Notes: generated by a model from the sequence alone, not told the origin. A stretch of DNA of 64,000 nucleotides from Lunularia cruciata (GCA_948567375.1 OX419758.1:2609001-2673000), one strand, 5' to 3'. Counted from the stretch's first letter, positions 1 through 12,329 are shown. Program-made: numbers and translations.

Positions 1-560
1 TCATCCCAATTGTTATAGTGGATGTTGATGAATGCATGAAGCATATCCTTCAAGGTGCAATTTGCACATTCAATTTGTCTAATAGTTTGAGAATGATAGG
101 CTGTGGTCAAAGTAAGCTTGGTGTTGGGTATCTTAAAGAGTGCATACCAAAATTTCCCAATGAATCAAGGATCATGGTCAGAGATGAGTACACAAGGCAT
201 CTTATGATGCTTGAAGACATTGTCAAAGTAGATTTGTGCCTATGTTGGAGCATCCATGATATCAAAGGTTAGTGCTAAAGGGCTTTGCTTACTAAGCTTA
301 TCCACAAACACCATGATTGCTATATGACCTTGCTTTGTCTTGGGTAAGGACGTGATGAGATCCAAACTCACTTGTTCTCATCGAGTAGATGGAATAGGGA
401 ATGGTTGAAGAAGTTTACTCAATTTCTGGTCGTTGGCCTTGTTGCATTGGCAGATCTCATACAATCAGACAAACTCTTGAATATCTTGTGTGATGTTGGG
501 CCACGACCATTGGCATTGGAGTGTACCCAAGTCTTATCCACACCCATGTGACCAAGATTG
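1..560 (-). pseudogene. Integrase remnant, family B, cut by the window edge
   Basis: On the minus strand this region matches the zinc-binding and core start of the integrase at 60.4-60.9 kb. Segments corresponding to the TLQCQWWWPN block, the CQRNKAN block and the VVFVDKLSKQ block can be recognised from the DNA. The frame is broken by stops and the core domain continues beyond position 1. Confidence 0.65.
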
Positions 561-1079
561 GTAAGTTATGGGTTTCTTGGAGGAGCACAAGTCAAAAATC
601 ATCCTTGGTTGGCATATAAATCCAGTTCTCACAAAAAAGAAGACCTTCCTTCAAAGAGAAGGTGTTGTACTCCTTGTTGCATGCTACAAGATGACCTTGT
701 ACCATCTGAAAGAAATGATCTTGTTGTAAAGCAGTCTTAAACTCAATTTTGGTTTTGGAGTCAATTGATACAATTATAATTTCCGTAGTGATGAGAGGAA
801 GAGATTTAAAATCAAGTTGTCATGATAGAGCATTGGAGACGATCTAGAATCAATGGGGTTTGACTCAAGTTTGATGTCAAACAATTGTAGTTGTTCCTCC
901 CATCAATGATGTCGACTCTTTATGTGTTCCAAGTGTAATGTCTACAACAAAGGTTTGTGATCAATTTGCATGATCACTTGTTTCTCCAAGAGGTAATGAC
1001 TCCATACCTTGGTCACATATACCATTGCTAGTAGCTTCCAATCTTGAGTAGAGTAATTCCTTTCTGTTATATTTAATTT

Positions 1080-2150
1080 GCAAAACATAAAGGTAATAGG
1101 ATGCAACCCATATGGGAATTGTTATTGCAACACGACTCCAATTGCAAAGTTAGAAGTATAAAAATCAACCACACAAGGTAGTTGAGGATTATATGGTTGA
1201 AGAACAGGTCTTAAAGACACCATAAGTTTTAGCTTGTAGAATTCTTTTTTGTATTTTTTGGTCCATTGAAAGCTCAAATTCTTTCTTAAGAGATTGGTCA
1301 ATGGTGCGGCTATATGAGCATAGTAGTGGATGAAGCATTGGTAAAATCTGGCCAACCCATTAAATGCCATACTTTTGTAGCATCCTTTAGAGTAGGCAAA
1401 TCAATGATGGCCTTGATTTTTTCCTCTTCCATCTTGATCTCTTACGATGAGATCTTGTGACCCAAGAAAGTAACTTCTTTTTGCCAAAAGGCACACTTTG
1501 AGTCTTGTAGTAAAACTTCCATTGTTTTAATCATCTTACAACTTCTCATATGTGATTTACATGTTCTGCTATAGATTAAAATGTCATCCAAGAAAACCAC
1601 CATGTACCAATCCAATAGTCCATCCAACACCTAATGCATCTGATCCATGAAGACTATTGGAGCATTAGTGAGCCCAAAAGGTAGAACTTCTATGCAAAAT
1701 ATCCATACCTTGTGCAAAAGGTAATCTTTTGCATATCTCCCCTATCAATGTGGATTTGCCAATACCCGCTACAAAGATCCAACTTGAAAAAGTATCATGC
1801 TCCACTCAATTGATCAAGTAAATCATCAATTTGAGGCAAGTGATATGCATTCTTCACTATTTATTTATTGAGCCCATGGTAACCAATATAGAAATGGAGT
1901 CCTCCATCCTTCTTTGGAATGAATAGTACCAATGCTCCCCAAGAAGATGTACTATGTCATATGAAATTCTTCTTCTACAACTCCATAAGTGTTGTTCACA
2001 ACTCCTCCAAATTCCTTTGGTGAGAGCAGATAGATTGGCCTACTCATTGGAGTACTCCTTGGCAATGACTCAATCTTAAAGGGCATTCCATGACTGGAGG
2101 GTAATCTCTTCAGTAGATCATCCAAAAACATGTCCACAAATACCTAAGCT
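1080..2150 (-). pseudogene. Reverse transcriptase and RNase H remnant, family B
   Basis: Broken gypsy RT. The N-terminal part (about 1952-2137) has HGMPFKIESLPRSTPMSRPI. The catalytic VVFLDDILIYS is intact within 1442-1630, followed by KSHMRSCKMIK and FLGHKISS. The RNase H connection at 1122-1370 has FYQCFIHYYAHIAAPL and VDFYTSNFAIGVVLQ. Stops separate the blocks. Although the LDD motif is preserved, the polyprotein cannot be read through. Confidence 0.85.
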
Positions 2151-2560
2151 ATTTGATCAACCATTGCTTGATGAGGCTCTTGACTCTCCTCAGATTCTCC
2201 TTGTGTACTTGGTTTGATCCAAACTGCAAAAATAGACTTATTTTCCTCCAAAGCTGGTTATATGGTTGCTTCATTGACAAATTCCACATTGAGGGACTTA
2301 CCTCCATTCCAAGCTTGATTTATTATTGCTTTCCTCACAAACTTCTCATATTGGGACTCATCTCTCTTCAAGGCTTGCTCTATGGCTACCTTCTCAACAA
2401 ACTTCCCACCTTGGGACTTACTACTCTTAGGTGTCTTACTAAGAGGTGCCAAAGAACCTAATAGGAAATTCCTACACTGGTGTTGTTCTTGAATTTTTCG
2501 TTGGTTCCAATCAAATTGAACCTTATGACTTTCAAGCCAAGGTAGACCTAGAATGATTTT

Positions 2561-2854
2561 TTAGTGTAGAGGTTTCACTAAAAACCTCATACACTCCAAA
2601 TACTCTTTCCCAATCTTGAAGGTAAGAGGATGCAAGGTACAAAATGCATAACCGTTTCTACCATCTGCCATCATCAATCTACTTCTAATTACATGCTTGA
2701 TATGAATATGTAATTTCTTTTGTAATTGTATGAATAAATAATTTTTTGAACTTCTCGAATCAACCAAAATCCTACAACCACAATCAGATATCATATCTTG
2801 CAAGTGAAGCAAACTTGCATAGGTCGAGTCTTTGATCCCATTGGAACTAATCAA
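2561..2854 (-). pseudogene. Retropepsin-like protease remnant, family B
   Basis: A 97-residue open stretch contains ILVDSRSSKNYLF, which aligns with the ILVDFRTLENCIS segment of the sister copy at 58.1 kb. The catalytic D-[ST]-G-A of retropepsins has decayed to DSRS. The following KIGKEYLECMRF is shared between the copies. It would process the Gag-Pol polyprotein; the missing active-site glycine says it is inactive. Confidence 0.65.
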
Positions 2855-2889
2855 GTTCCTAGTATGTGACTCAAAATCTCCTATTGGGA

Positions 2890-3786
2890 TTACTCATTTC
2901 CCTCATCATTCTACTCCACAAACTCCATCTGGGCAACTTATCGAGGTCGCTCATTGTTGAGGAGACATTCAATGATGCAATGTCCAATTTGGCAACAATA
3001 GAAACAACCACCATTTTGACATAATTTTTCTCTATCTACAATACCAAGTGGTCTATGTTGAATGGCATCAATCTCCATTGGTGCCGGCTCCTCCACCTAA
3101 GTGTAGTGTATTATTAGGTTTTGTGGAGGTTCACTTCAAAACCAAGTTGTTGCAATTAAGGAATCAAAGCGTTTGGCCAACCGCATGGCATCTTCCAAGT
3201 GTTGTGGCTCTTGCATGGTTAGCTCTAATTTGGTTTATGACTTCAAGCTCCTCACAAATCAATCCTGAGCTTCACCTTCCAATGTATTTGGAATTTGCAT
3301 GATGGGGTTCTGGAATTGCGTGATGTACCTTCTTACAAAGCCAATCTGCTTCAATTTTGCCAACCTATCTCATGTAGCTCGAGTGGCATTTATAGCTTAG
3401 AATCAACCAATTATTGCACTCTTGAATTTTTCCAATGTCAAGATTGGTGCAACAATTTGGAGTTCAGCTTGCTCCACTTGGAATTGCCACCATAGCTTTG
3501 CTACTCCATGTAGTTGATTGGAAGCCAAGAGAATTTGTTTCCGTTCATCTTGAAGGTTGGCAACTTTGAAATAATATTTGCAGTCAAATACAACATTCTC
3601 CACTACACTTGGGAGATTCTTGCCTTTGAAAACCTTGGGTTTTGGAAATTGGATTCAATCTTCTCCTTCTCAAAATGATACTCTCTCTATGTGCTCTTGT
3701 CATTGATGATCTTGTTCATCCAACAATCAAGTAAGGTGCTAAATTTGTTGTTGCATAGCAATAATAATCTCAAGCATTGCCGCCAT
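2890..3786 (-). pseudogene. gag remnant of family B element
   Basis: The start codon at 3786 (minus) matches the gag start of the sister copies (ATGGCGGCAATG). A recognisable capsid stretch at 3403-3603 contains DERKQILLASNQL and VAKLWW, the plant gypsy gag core (Retrotrans_gag). Stops and frameshifts break the frame on both sides. No complete capsid can be made. Confidence 0.75.
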
Positions 3787-4044
3787 GGTTACTACTCTAT
3801 CACACCACCATCAATCTTTCTAATTTATTAACATATAGATGAAACACATCCATCATTCTCTATAAGTTACAATCAAAAGTACCAAGGGTTCCTTGGACAA
3901 GGTGATTGTATTAAAAAAAATCATACCTAAAGCGTGAGATGATGTATAGTGTGAAATGATATTTGGTTAGTACTTAGATGCAAAAATCCTAATGGTTTGG
4001 TGGAAATGGATTAGGTGGTCTATAAATTCCATCCATCCTATTCC

Positions 4045-4057
4045 TACTCTAATACCA
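4045..4057 (-). other. Primer binding site, initiator tRNA-Met type
   Basis: Immediately after the LTR end with a 1-nt spacer the minus strand reads TGGTATTAGAGT, a one-base variant of TGGTATCAGAGC. That sequence is complementary to the 3' end of initiator tRNA-Met and is the usual first-strand primer of plant gypsy and copia elements. Confidence 0.7.
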
Positions 4058-4058
4058 A

Positions 4059-4488
4059 TGTAAAAGACTAAGACCAAGGAGTGAAATAGGAAAATGGTAG
4101 ATCACATTGGGACACTTGAATGTGAGAAACTTTGAATCCCTAGCATGAGCTTTGGCTTTGGTATTTATAAGGAGTAGACAAGGCTCTTGAGAAGCTTCTC
4201 AAGAAGCTTCTATGAGCCGCTTTCTTGGAGTGCAAGCCAAGCTAACCGAGACGCTTCTCAAAAGCTTCTATCTAGAAGTCACCTACTTGGCGTGCAAGCT
4301 AAGCTAGTTGGAAGCTTCTAGAATCTTCCTTCTAGGAGCTACCTACTTGAGGTGCAAACGAAGCTAGCCACAAAGCTTCCCAAGAAGCTTTGTAGATACT
4401 TTTGGAAAATTCTAGGCTAATTTGGCCTATTCGCTACTTACTTTGTTGCTAAACTAACTAACTTTGTTGCTAAACTCCATATTGTTAT
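4059..4488 (-). repeat. 5' LTR of family B element (minus strand)
   Basis: On the minus strand the LTR starts TATAACAATATGGAG (the other copies start TGTAACAATATGGAG) and ends TTTTACA. A TATA box (TATAAATAC on the minus strand, 4161-4169) lies downstream of a block dense in AAGCTTC motifs. A perfect four-unit heat-shock element, GAA-gc-TTC-ta-GAA-tc-TTC, lies at 4311-4328. The start of the LTR carries a small duplication (about 4440-4488). Confidence 0.8.
4311..4328. promoter_or_regulatory. Four-unit heat-shock element in LTR
   Basis: Reads GAAGCTTCTAGAATCTTC: alternating GAA and TTC with 2-nt spacers, four perfect inverted units, the binding-site rule of trimeric heat-shock factors. It lies about 140 bp from the LTR TATA box at 4161-4169, on the upstream side for minus-strand transcription. 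Function is inferred from motif and position only. Confidence 0.5.
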
Positions 4489-4924
4489 AGATATCCTTAA
4501 GGAACTACCTATTCTTACTTTTTATTATTAGTATGCAAGCATTGGGCTATCATAGTTAGCTTGCATTTTTTTCTAATATCTATTGGTGTGAGAGAAAGTA
4601 GAATTGATTGTTTGGTTGTGATCAAGGAATTGTAGTTTTTTAAAGATTGAGTCTTTGAAAATATTGAGTGTCAATTGTAAGATAAGTGCAATTATTCACT
4701 ATTTTCATGATGAATAGAAGAAGAGCTATTAAAGAAGAGATAGATATTGAAATTTTATCTAGACTCTACTACTCCTTGTGCTTTGAGAACTAGATTTCTT
4801 ATAATAATAAGACATGGTAGGATAACTTTGGATTATTTCAATCTATCATTCAATATGATATAATCTTTTTGGAGTTTCAATCTTTAATTTCACTTGGCTT
4901 TGTAAGTCCAAAGGGTTCTTAATT

Positions 4925-5032
4925 AAGAAAAGAAAGGCGATTGCGTAGGAAAAACAAAGGATGGGAAGACCCCATCAAGCCGTACAAGGGAGAGACAAAA
5001 AAGGTAACATGGAGCTAAGCCCCAATAGAGTC
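4925..5032 (-). mobile_element. 3'-tail insertion of the RLE non-LTR family (copy L5)
   Basis: A 108-bp segment holding only the conserved 3' tail of the non-LTR family (minus strand: CTATTGGGGCTTAGC, CTCTCCCTTGTACGG, GGTCTTCCCATCC, CCTACGC). It is flanked by a perfect 13-bp direct repeat AGGGTTCTTAATT at 4912-4924 and 5033-5045. This is the expected product of target-primed reverse transcription that stopped early. No coding capacity. Confidence 0.85.
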
Positions 5033-5831
5033 AGGGTTCTTAATTTGGTCTTAGGGTTGTATGATGTTAGTTTTGATCCTCTTATTATACTCTCCATAGC
5101 AAAGTAGGAAAGTGAACAATAAATACTTGGGCAACTACTTTTACTATACCCTCTAAAAGAGTAACAAACTATATGTGATTATATCTTATGCACATGCCAT
5201 TGAAACTATGTTTGAACTTATTCATTTCCTCCTTGGGCTACTGAACAACAATGATACTGATTTCAAACATAACTTAAATCTCATCTATGATGCATACCAA
5301 ATGCTATATGAAACTCTTATTTTTTATCAAAACCACTTGCTTTACCAACCAAGAGACACTTTTCTTACAAAAAGTGCGGATAGGAGAAACATTGTATTGA
5401 TTCATATTTTGATTTATTATACTCAAAGTTTTATAACAAGTATTTCAACCTCAAGACTTCTTACTATCTATCCAAATACGTTTATATCATTCACAATTGC
5501 AAAAGAGACTTAAGCACATATGAGTTGATACAACCTAACATCAATTCAAAGATAGGAAAACTTTAAGTTTTGCTAAGACATTTTAGGTAGAATAATCAAA
5601 TTTGATGTAATCTTTGCATTACTTCACATCATGGACCAACCAGTTTTGATTCTCTCCTTTATATCCTTCACAATCCCAAAAGAGACTTAAGTACATAAGA
5701 GTTGATACAACTTATAGTCAATCTAAAGATGGAAATATTTTAAGTTTTGCAAAGATATTTTAGGTAGGATAATCAAATTTGATATGAATCCTTCAAATTC
5801 ATTCACATCATGGAACAAACATTTTTATTCT

Positions 5832-5907
5832 CTTCTTCTTTTCATTGTCATTGAAGTGAGATACGTATTCTTCTTCTTTTCATTGTCATTGAAGTGAGAT
5901 ACGTATT
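5832..5907. repeat. Perfect 38-bp tandem duplication
   Basis: Two identical 38-bp units starting CTTCTTCTTTTCATTG (5832-5869 and 5870-5907). They sit inside a larger, diverged duplication of about 170 bp (about 5499-5835, repeated AAAAGAGACTTAAG...GTTGATACAAC blocks). No gene is associated. Confidence 0.8.
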
Positions 5908-5939
5908 ACAAATTTTTTTTGGGTTTGTTGGAATTAACA

Positions 5940-7525
5940 CTCAAGATTGCAAGTCTTCTTGGCCCTCTCCGTGACCCTCAATATGTTGGCTCATTGCTTG
6001 CTTAGGGAGAAACATGCCTAGATAATATGCTATCTCTAATTTGTCCATATGTGCACCACTTATGGGTTAATATACACTACATGTAAGTATTGCTTTGAGT
6101 TCCATACAATTGAACTATACTTATGGGTTATTTCTACACTCTACAAAGGGAATTACCAATTTTTTGGGGATTAGCCCTAACATATCTCTAAAAGCAATGA
6201 ATTTAGCTCTAACACGGGGTTTTGTAAAGATATATGTTGCAATATTCCTTGTTAGTGCAATACCCAACCTCAACCTCTCTTTTCTCTATGCATTGCTTGA
6301 TAAATGGATATTGAATGACAATGCTTGGTACAACCATAACCTACAAGTTGCAAACTTGCATGCTTTCCACCATATTGCAACACCAAGTCTTTTGTCCCTT
6401 GCAAGTAATGGAATACTTGCTTCACTCGTTACCAATGCAAAACACATTGATGTGCCATGGTAGGCAAAGTGTTGACAAACAAATTAAATATCATACCCTA
6501 TACCATTTTCTTTGTATAGTAAAGAATCCATAGCACTTTGGTAAAGCTTGACTCCATATGCATCCAATGGCTTGTCATGTGGATGTTTGTTGAGATGACC
6601 TTTCTCTTTTGGTTTTGTGACTACCTTTGCATTCTCCATCCCAAACTCTTTCAACTTCCAAGAAATGTACATGCTTTGGTTGATCAATGTAGTACTAGCT
6701 TCCTTATTTTGTATCAATTTGAAGCCATGAAAGTGGCTAAGTTTTCCAAAATCCTTCAGTTGGTAACATTCCTACAACTCTTCCTTGCATGTACTGAGAA
6801 TTAAAAATTTTGACCTCCAATTAGCACATCATCCACATACACAATAAGAACTAGCACTAAATCACCCATGTGCATTAGGTACAAGCAAGGATCTGATTAT
6901 AAACGTTGTCAACCAAGATCTAAGAGAGACAAATCTAAATTCTCATTCCATCTTCTACTAGCTTGCTTCAAAGCATACATTGTCATCAATAACCACAATA
7001 CTTTACACTTTTGTTCAAATGGAACATCTAATCCCTTTGGAATTCTCATGTAGATGTTCTCCTCTACAACTTTCCATTCAAGTAGGCTACAATAATGTGA
7101 AGTTGCAATGCATTCCATCCAAGTGTAACAATAATTGCAAAAAAATATGCTAATTGTTGCAAGATAGGCTACAAGTGCAGACATTTCATGGTTATCAATA
7201 TCTTCCACTTGAGAGTAATCCTTTGCTACTAAGCACACCTTGAATTGATCAACTATTCTATCACTTGTGAGCTTTTTCCAAGAAAAACCATTTACAATTT
7301 ATCCCTCTTCAATCATTTGGTAGATCTGCAAACTCACACGTGCCATGCTCCTCAAAAAATGAACCTCCTCCTCCATGGCAAGTCCACATTCCTTGCTGAA
7401 AGACAAGCCTGTAGCTTGCTGAATAGTCTTTGGATCAGATTCAACATCAATGGTGTGAACAACATCCACAAACTCTATCAAAAGGTCATCATCTCCTTGC
7501 ATCTCCTCACTATATGCTTTTAAAT
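5940..7525 (-). pseudogene. Copia-type pol remnant (RT and RNase H)
   Basis: Minus-strand Ty1/copia remnant. At 7299-7502 is the RT N-terminal block (SFSKECGLAMEEEVHFL). At 6909-7238 are CLVAKDYSQVE, EENIYMRIPKGL and ALKQASRRWN, the copia RT core. At 6484-6717 is the end of RT (LKEFGMENAKVVTKP) and then LYQSAMDSLLY of the RNase H entry. Frameshifts and stops separate the pieces. No LTR pair was identified. The long plus-strand open frame at 6095-6463 is its shadow. Confidence 0.75.
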
Positions 7526-7529
7526 AGTA

Positions 7530-8906
7530 GAAAAGATATATATTATTTTAAAATATATTTTATTACTATTTCTATAAATTTCATTTAAGTTGGTTAAACA
7601 TAGTAAATTAACAATTTGGTTAAGGTTACTTAAGGATAAAAGCTATTTGACTTTTCTTCATAAAATAGAAGTTAAACTTACTAATTGAGTTTATTAAATT
7701 AAGTTAAAAGGAATTGCATTTTGTTATAATCAAATATTATATTGGGAAAAGTTCAATTTATGTTAGATTTTGGAGTTCAAAACATGGCCAAATATATGAT
7801 AATAAAATTATGAATCAATTGAAAAATTATAATATAGTGAAGTTAATGAAAATTACTAAGATGGGCTAACATCTAAACCTCAAATATTATATTATTAAAA
7901 AATAAAATAAAATATTACTGGATTTTATATGACCTTTTCAATTTCTTAAATGGTTAGTCATATTTTGTTATTATCTTCTAACACAAAGTGTAGTTAATCC
8001 ATATCATTATTGCAGAAACTTAAAATATATATAAAACAAAAGATATAAAATATATTTGAAATTTTTAGTGCTAGTTCTGCTAATTCTGATAGCATTAATT
8101 CATGATACGTAATAAATGGAGAAAATTAAAAAGTATTAAGAAGAATCTCTTCCTATATGTTAGTTAATACCAAGTTATTCTTTACGGAGAAAAGTTGAGA
8201 TAAAATTTTTAAGTAGTATAATTGAAATAATTTTATGTATTATGTAAAATTTCTCTTCATAGATGGTATTAAGTTATATGATTTAGTACTTATAATTATA
8301 TGATTATTAGATATTTATATAATTTTTATGAGAATTAGTTATTTTGCTAACTTAGAACTAAATATGGTAAAAAAAACCAAAAGTGAAAAATAACATTTTT
8401 ATGTATATGTATACATATTAAATTTATATCTTATTGAACACACTAAAATTTACTTGATATAAAATTTAATTTTTATAAAATTTTATATTTCATCAAACTT
8501 AAAGCTTAATGATATATGTAATATATTGGTACTATATTTCAATGACAACAATTATCATTTGTACTATCAACATATTGTAGTATAAAAGAAACTAAAAATC
8601 AAAGTTTCCACCTATGTGCATTACAATCTGTATTATTTTTTATTGAAAATGTTAATTCAAAAAATATATATAGTAGATGAATGTAAAAATATACTAAATT
8701 TATAATTTATTGATCTAATATGAAGGTTTTTTATATGATTGCAGAAAAAAGGAGTTAATAATAATAATTGTACTAAATAAATTTTTTCTTTAATAGAAAA
8801 TAAATAAATAAAAACTCTTACATGTGCATAGCATGATGAAAGGGTTGAACAAAATAAAATGCATGAATTAATCTTAAGTAAATCTTTTTCAAATTAGTAT
8901 GAATCT
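7530..8906. other. AT-rich stretch without recognisable gene
   Basis: Very AT-rich, with runs of short A/T homopolymers and stops in all frames. No RNA gene, terminal repeat or coding segment was recognised. It ends at the 15-bp direct repeat that bounds the non-LTR copy at 8.9-9.8 kb. Confidence 0.6.
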
Positions 8907-8921
8907 ATTTTCATGTAAGTA

Positions 8922-9806
8922 GATAAAAGTGTGACCGTGTAGAAAACACTAAGGATGGGAAGACCCCATCAAGTTGTACAAGGGTGAGAGAAAATAGGTA
9001 AAATGGAGCTAAGCCCTAATAGAGTTGATATGAGAAATCTGCACTACTGCACCTGAGATATCCGAGCTATGCAAGTCGTACAATCTACAAACAACTGGAG
9101 CATCTAAAGAAGCATCACCTAGAGTGATTGCTCTCTATGGATTGGACCAGCCACTGCTCTTTGTAAAAGAATGGACACACGCTGTCTAAAATATGCTACA
9201 AAGTATGAGAGCAAAAGTGGTACCCCTGGCGCCTAACATGATATGCTCTCGTACACTCCATGACAAATGTGTTGAACATTGTGTCCATTGCTCCATATAA
9301 CCCGAACGCTAGAGGAACAAAGAGGTGACCTCGCTCCATACCCCTATACTTGGAGACCTTGCGAGCTATTGTTGCACTCACCACCCATCCAAGGGGATGG
9401 GTAATCACTCCTTCTGAAACTGTATCATTGTGGTCCGTAACCATGACATCTGCTACTGTTACCTCATCATCTTGGACCAAGTATAACTCTTCCTTGACAC
9501 TAGTCGTTAGCAAAGCATACGAATGCTCACTCCAAGCCAAGTATACATTCTCTCATGCCATAGCAAACACTATGAACCTAATAGCATCATGGGTAGCTAT
9601 CATGTGTCCTCCAAAAGAACACCATGTCATATGGACCGCTGCTGCATCTAGTGTAAAACGACACTCACAAGTGAATAATGAAGATGCAGATGGTTGGACC
9701 AAACCTAGGCGAACATCATCGCTGTAGAGAAAGAAGCTGGTGCTAGTTGGAATGCACTAATGGGTAAGTAACACTTAATCCTCATTATGTATTTATAATT
9801 TAACAC
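8922..9806 (-). mobile_element. 5'-truncated RLE non-LTR copy L2
   Basis: Minus-strand copy covering the zinc-knuckle region, the endonuclease domain (9196-9540, with EDLYLVQDDEVTVADVMVTD-like order of acidic residues and ARKVSKYRGM) and the 3' tail. Homology to the fullest copy stops near 9762; about 44 bp of unmatched sequence follows. The segment is bounded by a 15-bp direct repeat ATTTTCATGTAAGTA at 8907-8921 and 9807-9821, read as its TSD. A related sequence (TAAGTAACACTTAATCCTC) also occurs near 9765, so the exact right end is uncertain. Confidence 0.75.
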
Positions 9807-9821
9807 ATTTTCATGTAAGTA

Positions 9822-11786
9822 AACTTAATCCTCGTCCTTCTTTTCTCCTTCACTATTTTACTTAGTATTTCTGTTAACATCGAATTTGCTCATTTGACAA
9901 AGAAAAATCCGTTTGACTTATTTAACAAGAGAAATCTTAGTTCCGGTTGGAACTCAGTCGCCCGGGTGATCCGGGCATATGCACATCACCCATTACCCGA
10001 ATAGCCGCGTAAGAGATTCCTTGCCGACCGGTTAAGAAAGAAAAAGGCGACCGCCTAACCAGTTAAGCGCTGACATAACATGGTCCCGTTTTCTCTCTTG
10101 GTTGGAACTCTTAATCGGTCCAGTTTATTGACTGACAGAAATAAATGTTCATACCTTCAATCTCAGCAACAGTCTCGGCCGGTCCACCACTCATGTAAAT
10201 CTACATATGCGATACGTTGTTGTGCATTTCCGTCAAGCAAGCTCACGTCATCACAACTGGTGTAGGTTAAAGGAAGAAAACCCATTTGAGAAGATTGGGT
10301 TTGTGCCAACCTGGAAACTCAACTTGAGAAGTCTACGATCCCACTGTGCAACATTCTTGAAGATGTTTTGGGATAGGAGTCCAGGTGAAAGTTCCGCTAT
10401 TTCCGTGTGACTGATAAGATTCTACTTCACGAGGGGAACGTCAAAGTAGAAACACAACTTCTCTAATTACAAACAGGTATATCATGGTTTGACAACTTTT
10501 GGAAGGTCATTCTGACTGACCAAAGCTGAGATTTAACTGGTTATGCCTACACGTACGTAAAGTTTATCGTAAGGAATTGTACTTTGATGTAAAGACTGTA
10601 GTTCGTGTGAAGAAGTTCACTGTTTTTTATTTATTTATATATATGGGATACCCCATATTGATCAAATAATACAACATCGTCAATATAATCTTCAGTTCAA
10701 TACTCAATATGAATTATGAATCATCAGTCAATCCATCATTATAATTTCAGACAATCTAAATTTTAATTTTAATCGCAGGATTTATGGAAAATGGACTGAT
10801 GATTTCAAATAGATCCCTAAAAATTGTGGAATGATATACAAAACAAATGGACTCCACTTTTGAAGGAGATTTGGTGAGCCCAAGGGACGGAGTTCAAAAA
10901 AGAAGTCACTGTTTTGTGAAGTGTTTTGTTTCCAGAGGATGCTATTTTCCCTTCTTCCAAACTTGAAAACAAAATTTGCTGAAATGTAGAAGGTTACCTT
11001 GAACCGCATGATCAAATAGTACTGTGGCCACCGACCATCCTTGACCACACCCTACCACGTAAGGTACAGAAGTGAAAAGTTACTACACCGTCGTACTATG
11101 ACTCATGACCACATTTTTTGTATTGTACAGTACTGTAGTGGTGGCAAGAACTACTAACTAGAGGACTGGAAGACACGCTGCTCCCAAGCTAACGTGTCGT
11201 TTTCATCTCTCTTTGGACACGGAAATCTGTTTGTTTCTTCTTCATGTCCCGCAGAGATCGTGGTTCCACAGGATTGTGCACAATGCGACTACCTTCAATC
11301 TCATTCAGTTACTTGTGATGACCATAGTAGACCCCAAACGTTCTGAAGAACAGTGGATTTGCACTATTGAAGAACCACCTCTTCACATTATTCCGTCCAT
11401 TTTCCGTTTTTTAGAGAGGGAGCTGCAGAGAGTGTGGAGACAAGAGAGGAGAGGGAGAGATGTGAGACAATATCTATAATTTCTGAGTGCTCTATGGTAC
11501 ATACCATTTGAGTGAATAGTACCATTTGAGTGAATAGTATATTCTTTTAGTTTTTCAAATTTGGTTCCATTGGTACCTAGATTGAAGACTATGGAGATTT
11601 AGCTTTTTTAGGGTTTAAATTATCATTATACATTGAGAGTGATGGGTCAGGCATTTTCATTTCCAATCTCTTTTTTTTCATGATTAAGTTCCATGAGAAT
11701 TTAGTTTGAAAATTTTGGAAATAGAAATTGAAAGTTATGAGCACTTATAAATTTTAGGGTTTGGAGAGATTGTTTTCTTATGTGAA
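9822..11786. other. Region without recognised gene
   Basis: Mixed-composition sequence, less AT-rich than its neighbours, with only short open frames (for example 88 codons at 11213-11479) that show no family motif. It holds a perfect 18-bp tandem duplication at 11503-11538 (ACCATTTGAGTGAATAGT twice). Decayed genic or leader sequence is possible but cannot be shown. Confidence 0.5.
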
Positions 11787-11873
11787 TTGGGATGTGAGGG
11801 GTTGTGGTTTTGCAGATATGGGGAGATATGGAGAAGAGAAGCATGTATTACTATCATTATTCTTGTGCTAGCC

Positions 11874-12050
11874 ATGGCTACACCTTCCCATGTGGGGTCG
11901 TCGAGAGTGGGTCGGGATACACCATGCCCGATGTGTCATCAACGCTTCACCTCGCAAGGGGTAAAGACCCATGTGAGAAGGATGCACAAGGACTATGATT
12001 GGACCACTTGGGGTGCGCACGTGAGACGAGCGACCACATCGACACAATGA
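11874..12050 (+). CDS. Short C2H2 zinc-finger ORF, probable N-terminus of non-LTR copy L1
   Basis: From the ATG at 11874 (MATPSHVGSS) the frame encodes one C2H2 finger, CPMCHQRFTSQGVKTHVRRMH. Its spacing is C-x2-C-x11-H-x4-H, one residue shorter than the classic finger. The frame stops soon after. A single N-terminal C2H2 finger ahead of the reverse transcriptase is typical of R2-like, endonuclease-at-the-C-terminus LINEs, where it helps recognise target DNA. It lies about 1.2 kb upstream of the RT on the same strand, with an insertion-like block between. Assignment to the element is therefore an inference; an unrelated host zinc-finger fragment is the alternative. Confidence 0.55.
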   Translation: MATPSHVGSSRVGRDTPCPMCHQRFTSQGVKTHVRRMHKDYDWTTWGAHVRRATTSTQ

Positions 12051-12329
12051 CACTCGTGATTACACACGCTTCTTCTATACCTTCGTTGATCGTTCTAGGG
12101 ATATCGATTGAGTCGTGGGAGTGGTTAGCTTCTCAGGCAGGTTACATTTTGGGGTTATTTGAGACCAATTTTCCATGTCCACATCTATTCCATAGGCTAC
12201 CCCGCACACTCCATGATGAGGCTAGATAGGCTTTTTGCCTACCACTGGATCATTTGGCATGTGATCCCTTGGACTGTGAGTCGGCTTGTCTCTCACTTAG
12301 GATGAACCTCGGATGGTTATTATGGTAGC

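Larger units (their letters stand above)
1..4488 (-). mobile_element. Ty3/gypsy family B element, left-edge copy (incomplete)
   Basis: Minus-strand LTR retrotransposon reading from its 5' LTR (4059-4488) through a tRNA-Met-type primer site, gag, protease, RT, RNase H and integrase, and cut by the left edge before the 3' LTR. The order gag-PR-RT-RH-IN is the Ty3/gypsy order. Protein-level matches run in parallel with the copy at 56.5-62.1 kb on the other strand, so the two belong to one family. Every reading frame is broken by stops and indels, so the copy is dead. The chromodomain seen in the other copy would lie beyond the window edge here. Confidence 0.85.

Noticed and set aside
2153-2461. 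Plus-strand frame of 102 codons
   Set aside because: Reverse complement of a repetitive linker in the family B polyprotein between protease and RT.
5175-5513. 112-codon plus-strand frame
   Set aside because: AT-rich, no domain; next to repeated non-coding blocks.
6095-6463. 122-codon plus-strand frame
   Set aside because: Shadow of the minus-strand copia RNase H region.
11213-11479. Small host gene (88 codons)
   Set aside because: No recognisable domain and no splice or neighbouring support; left as unassigned.
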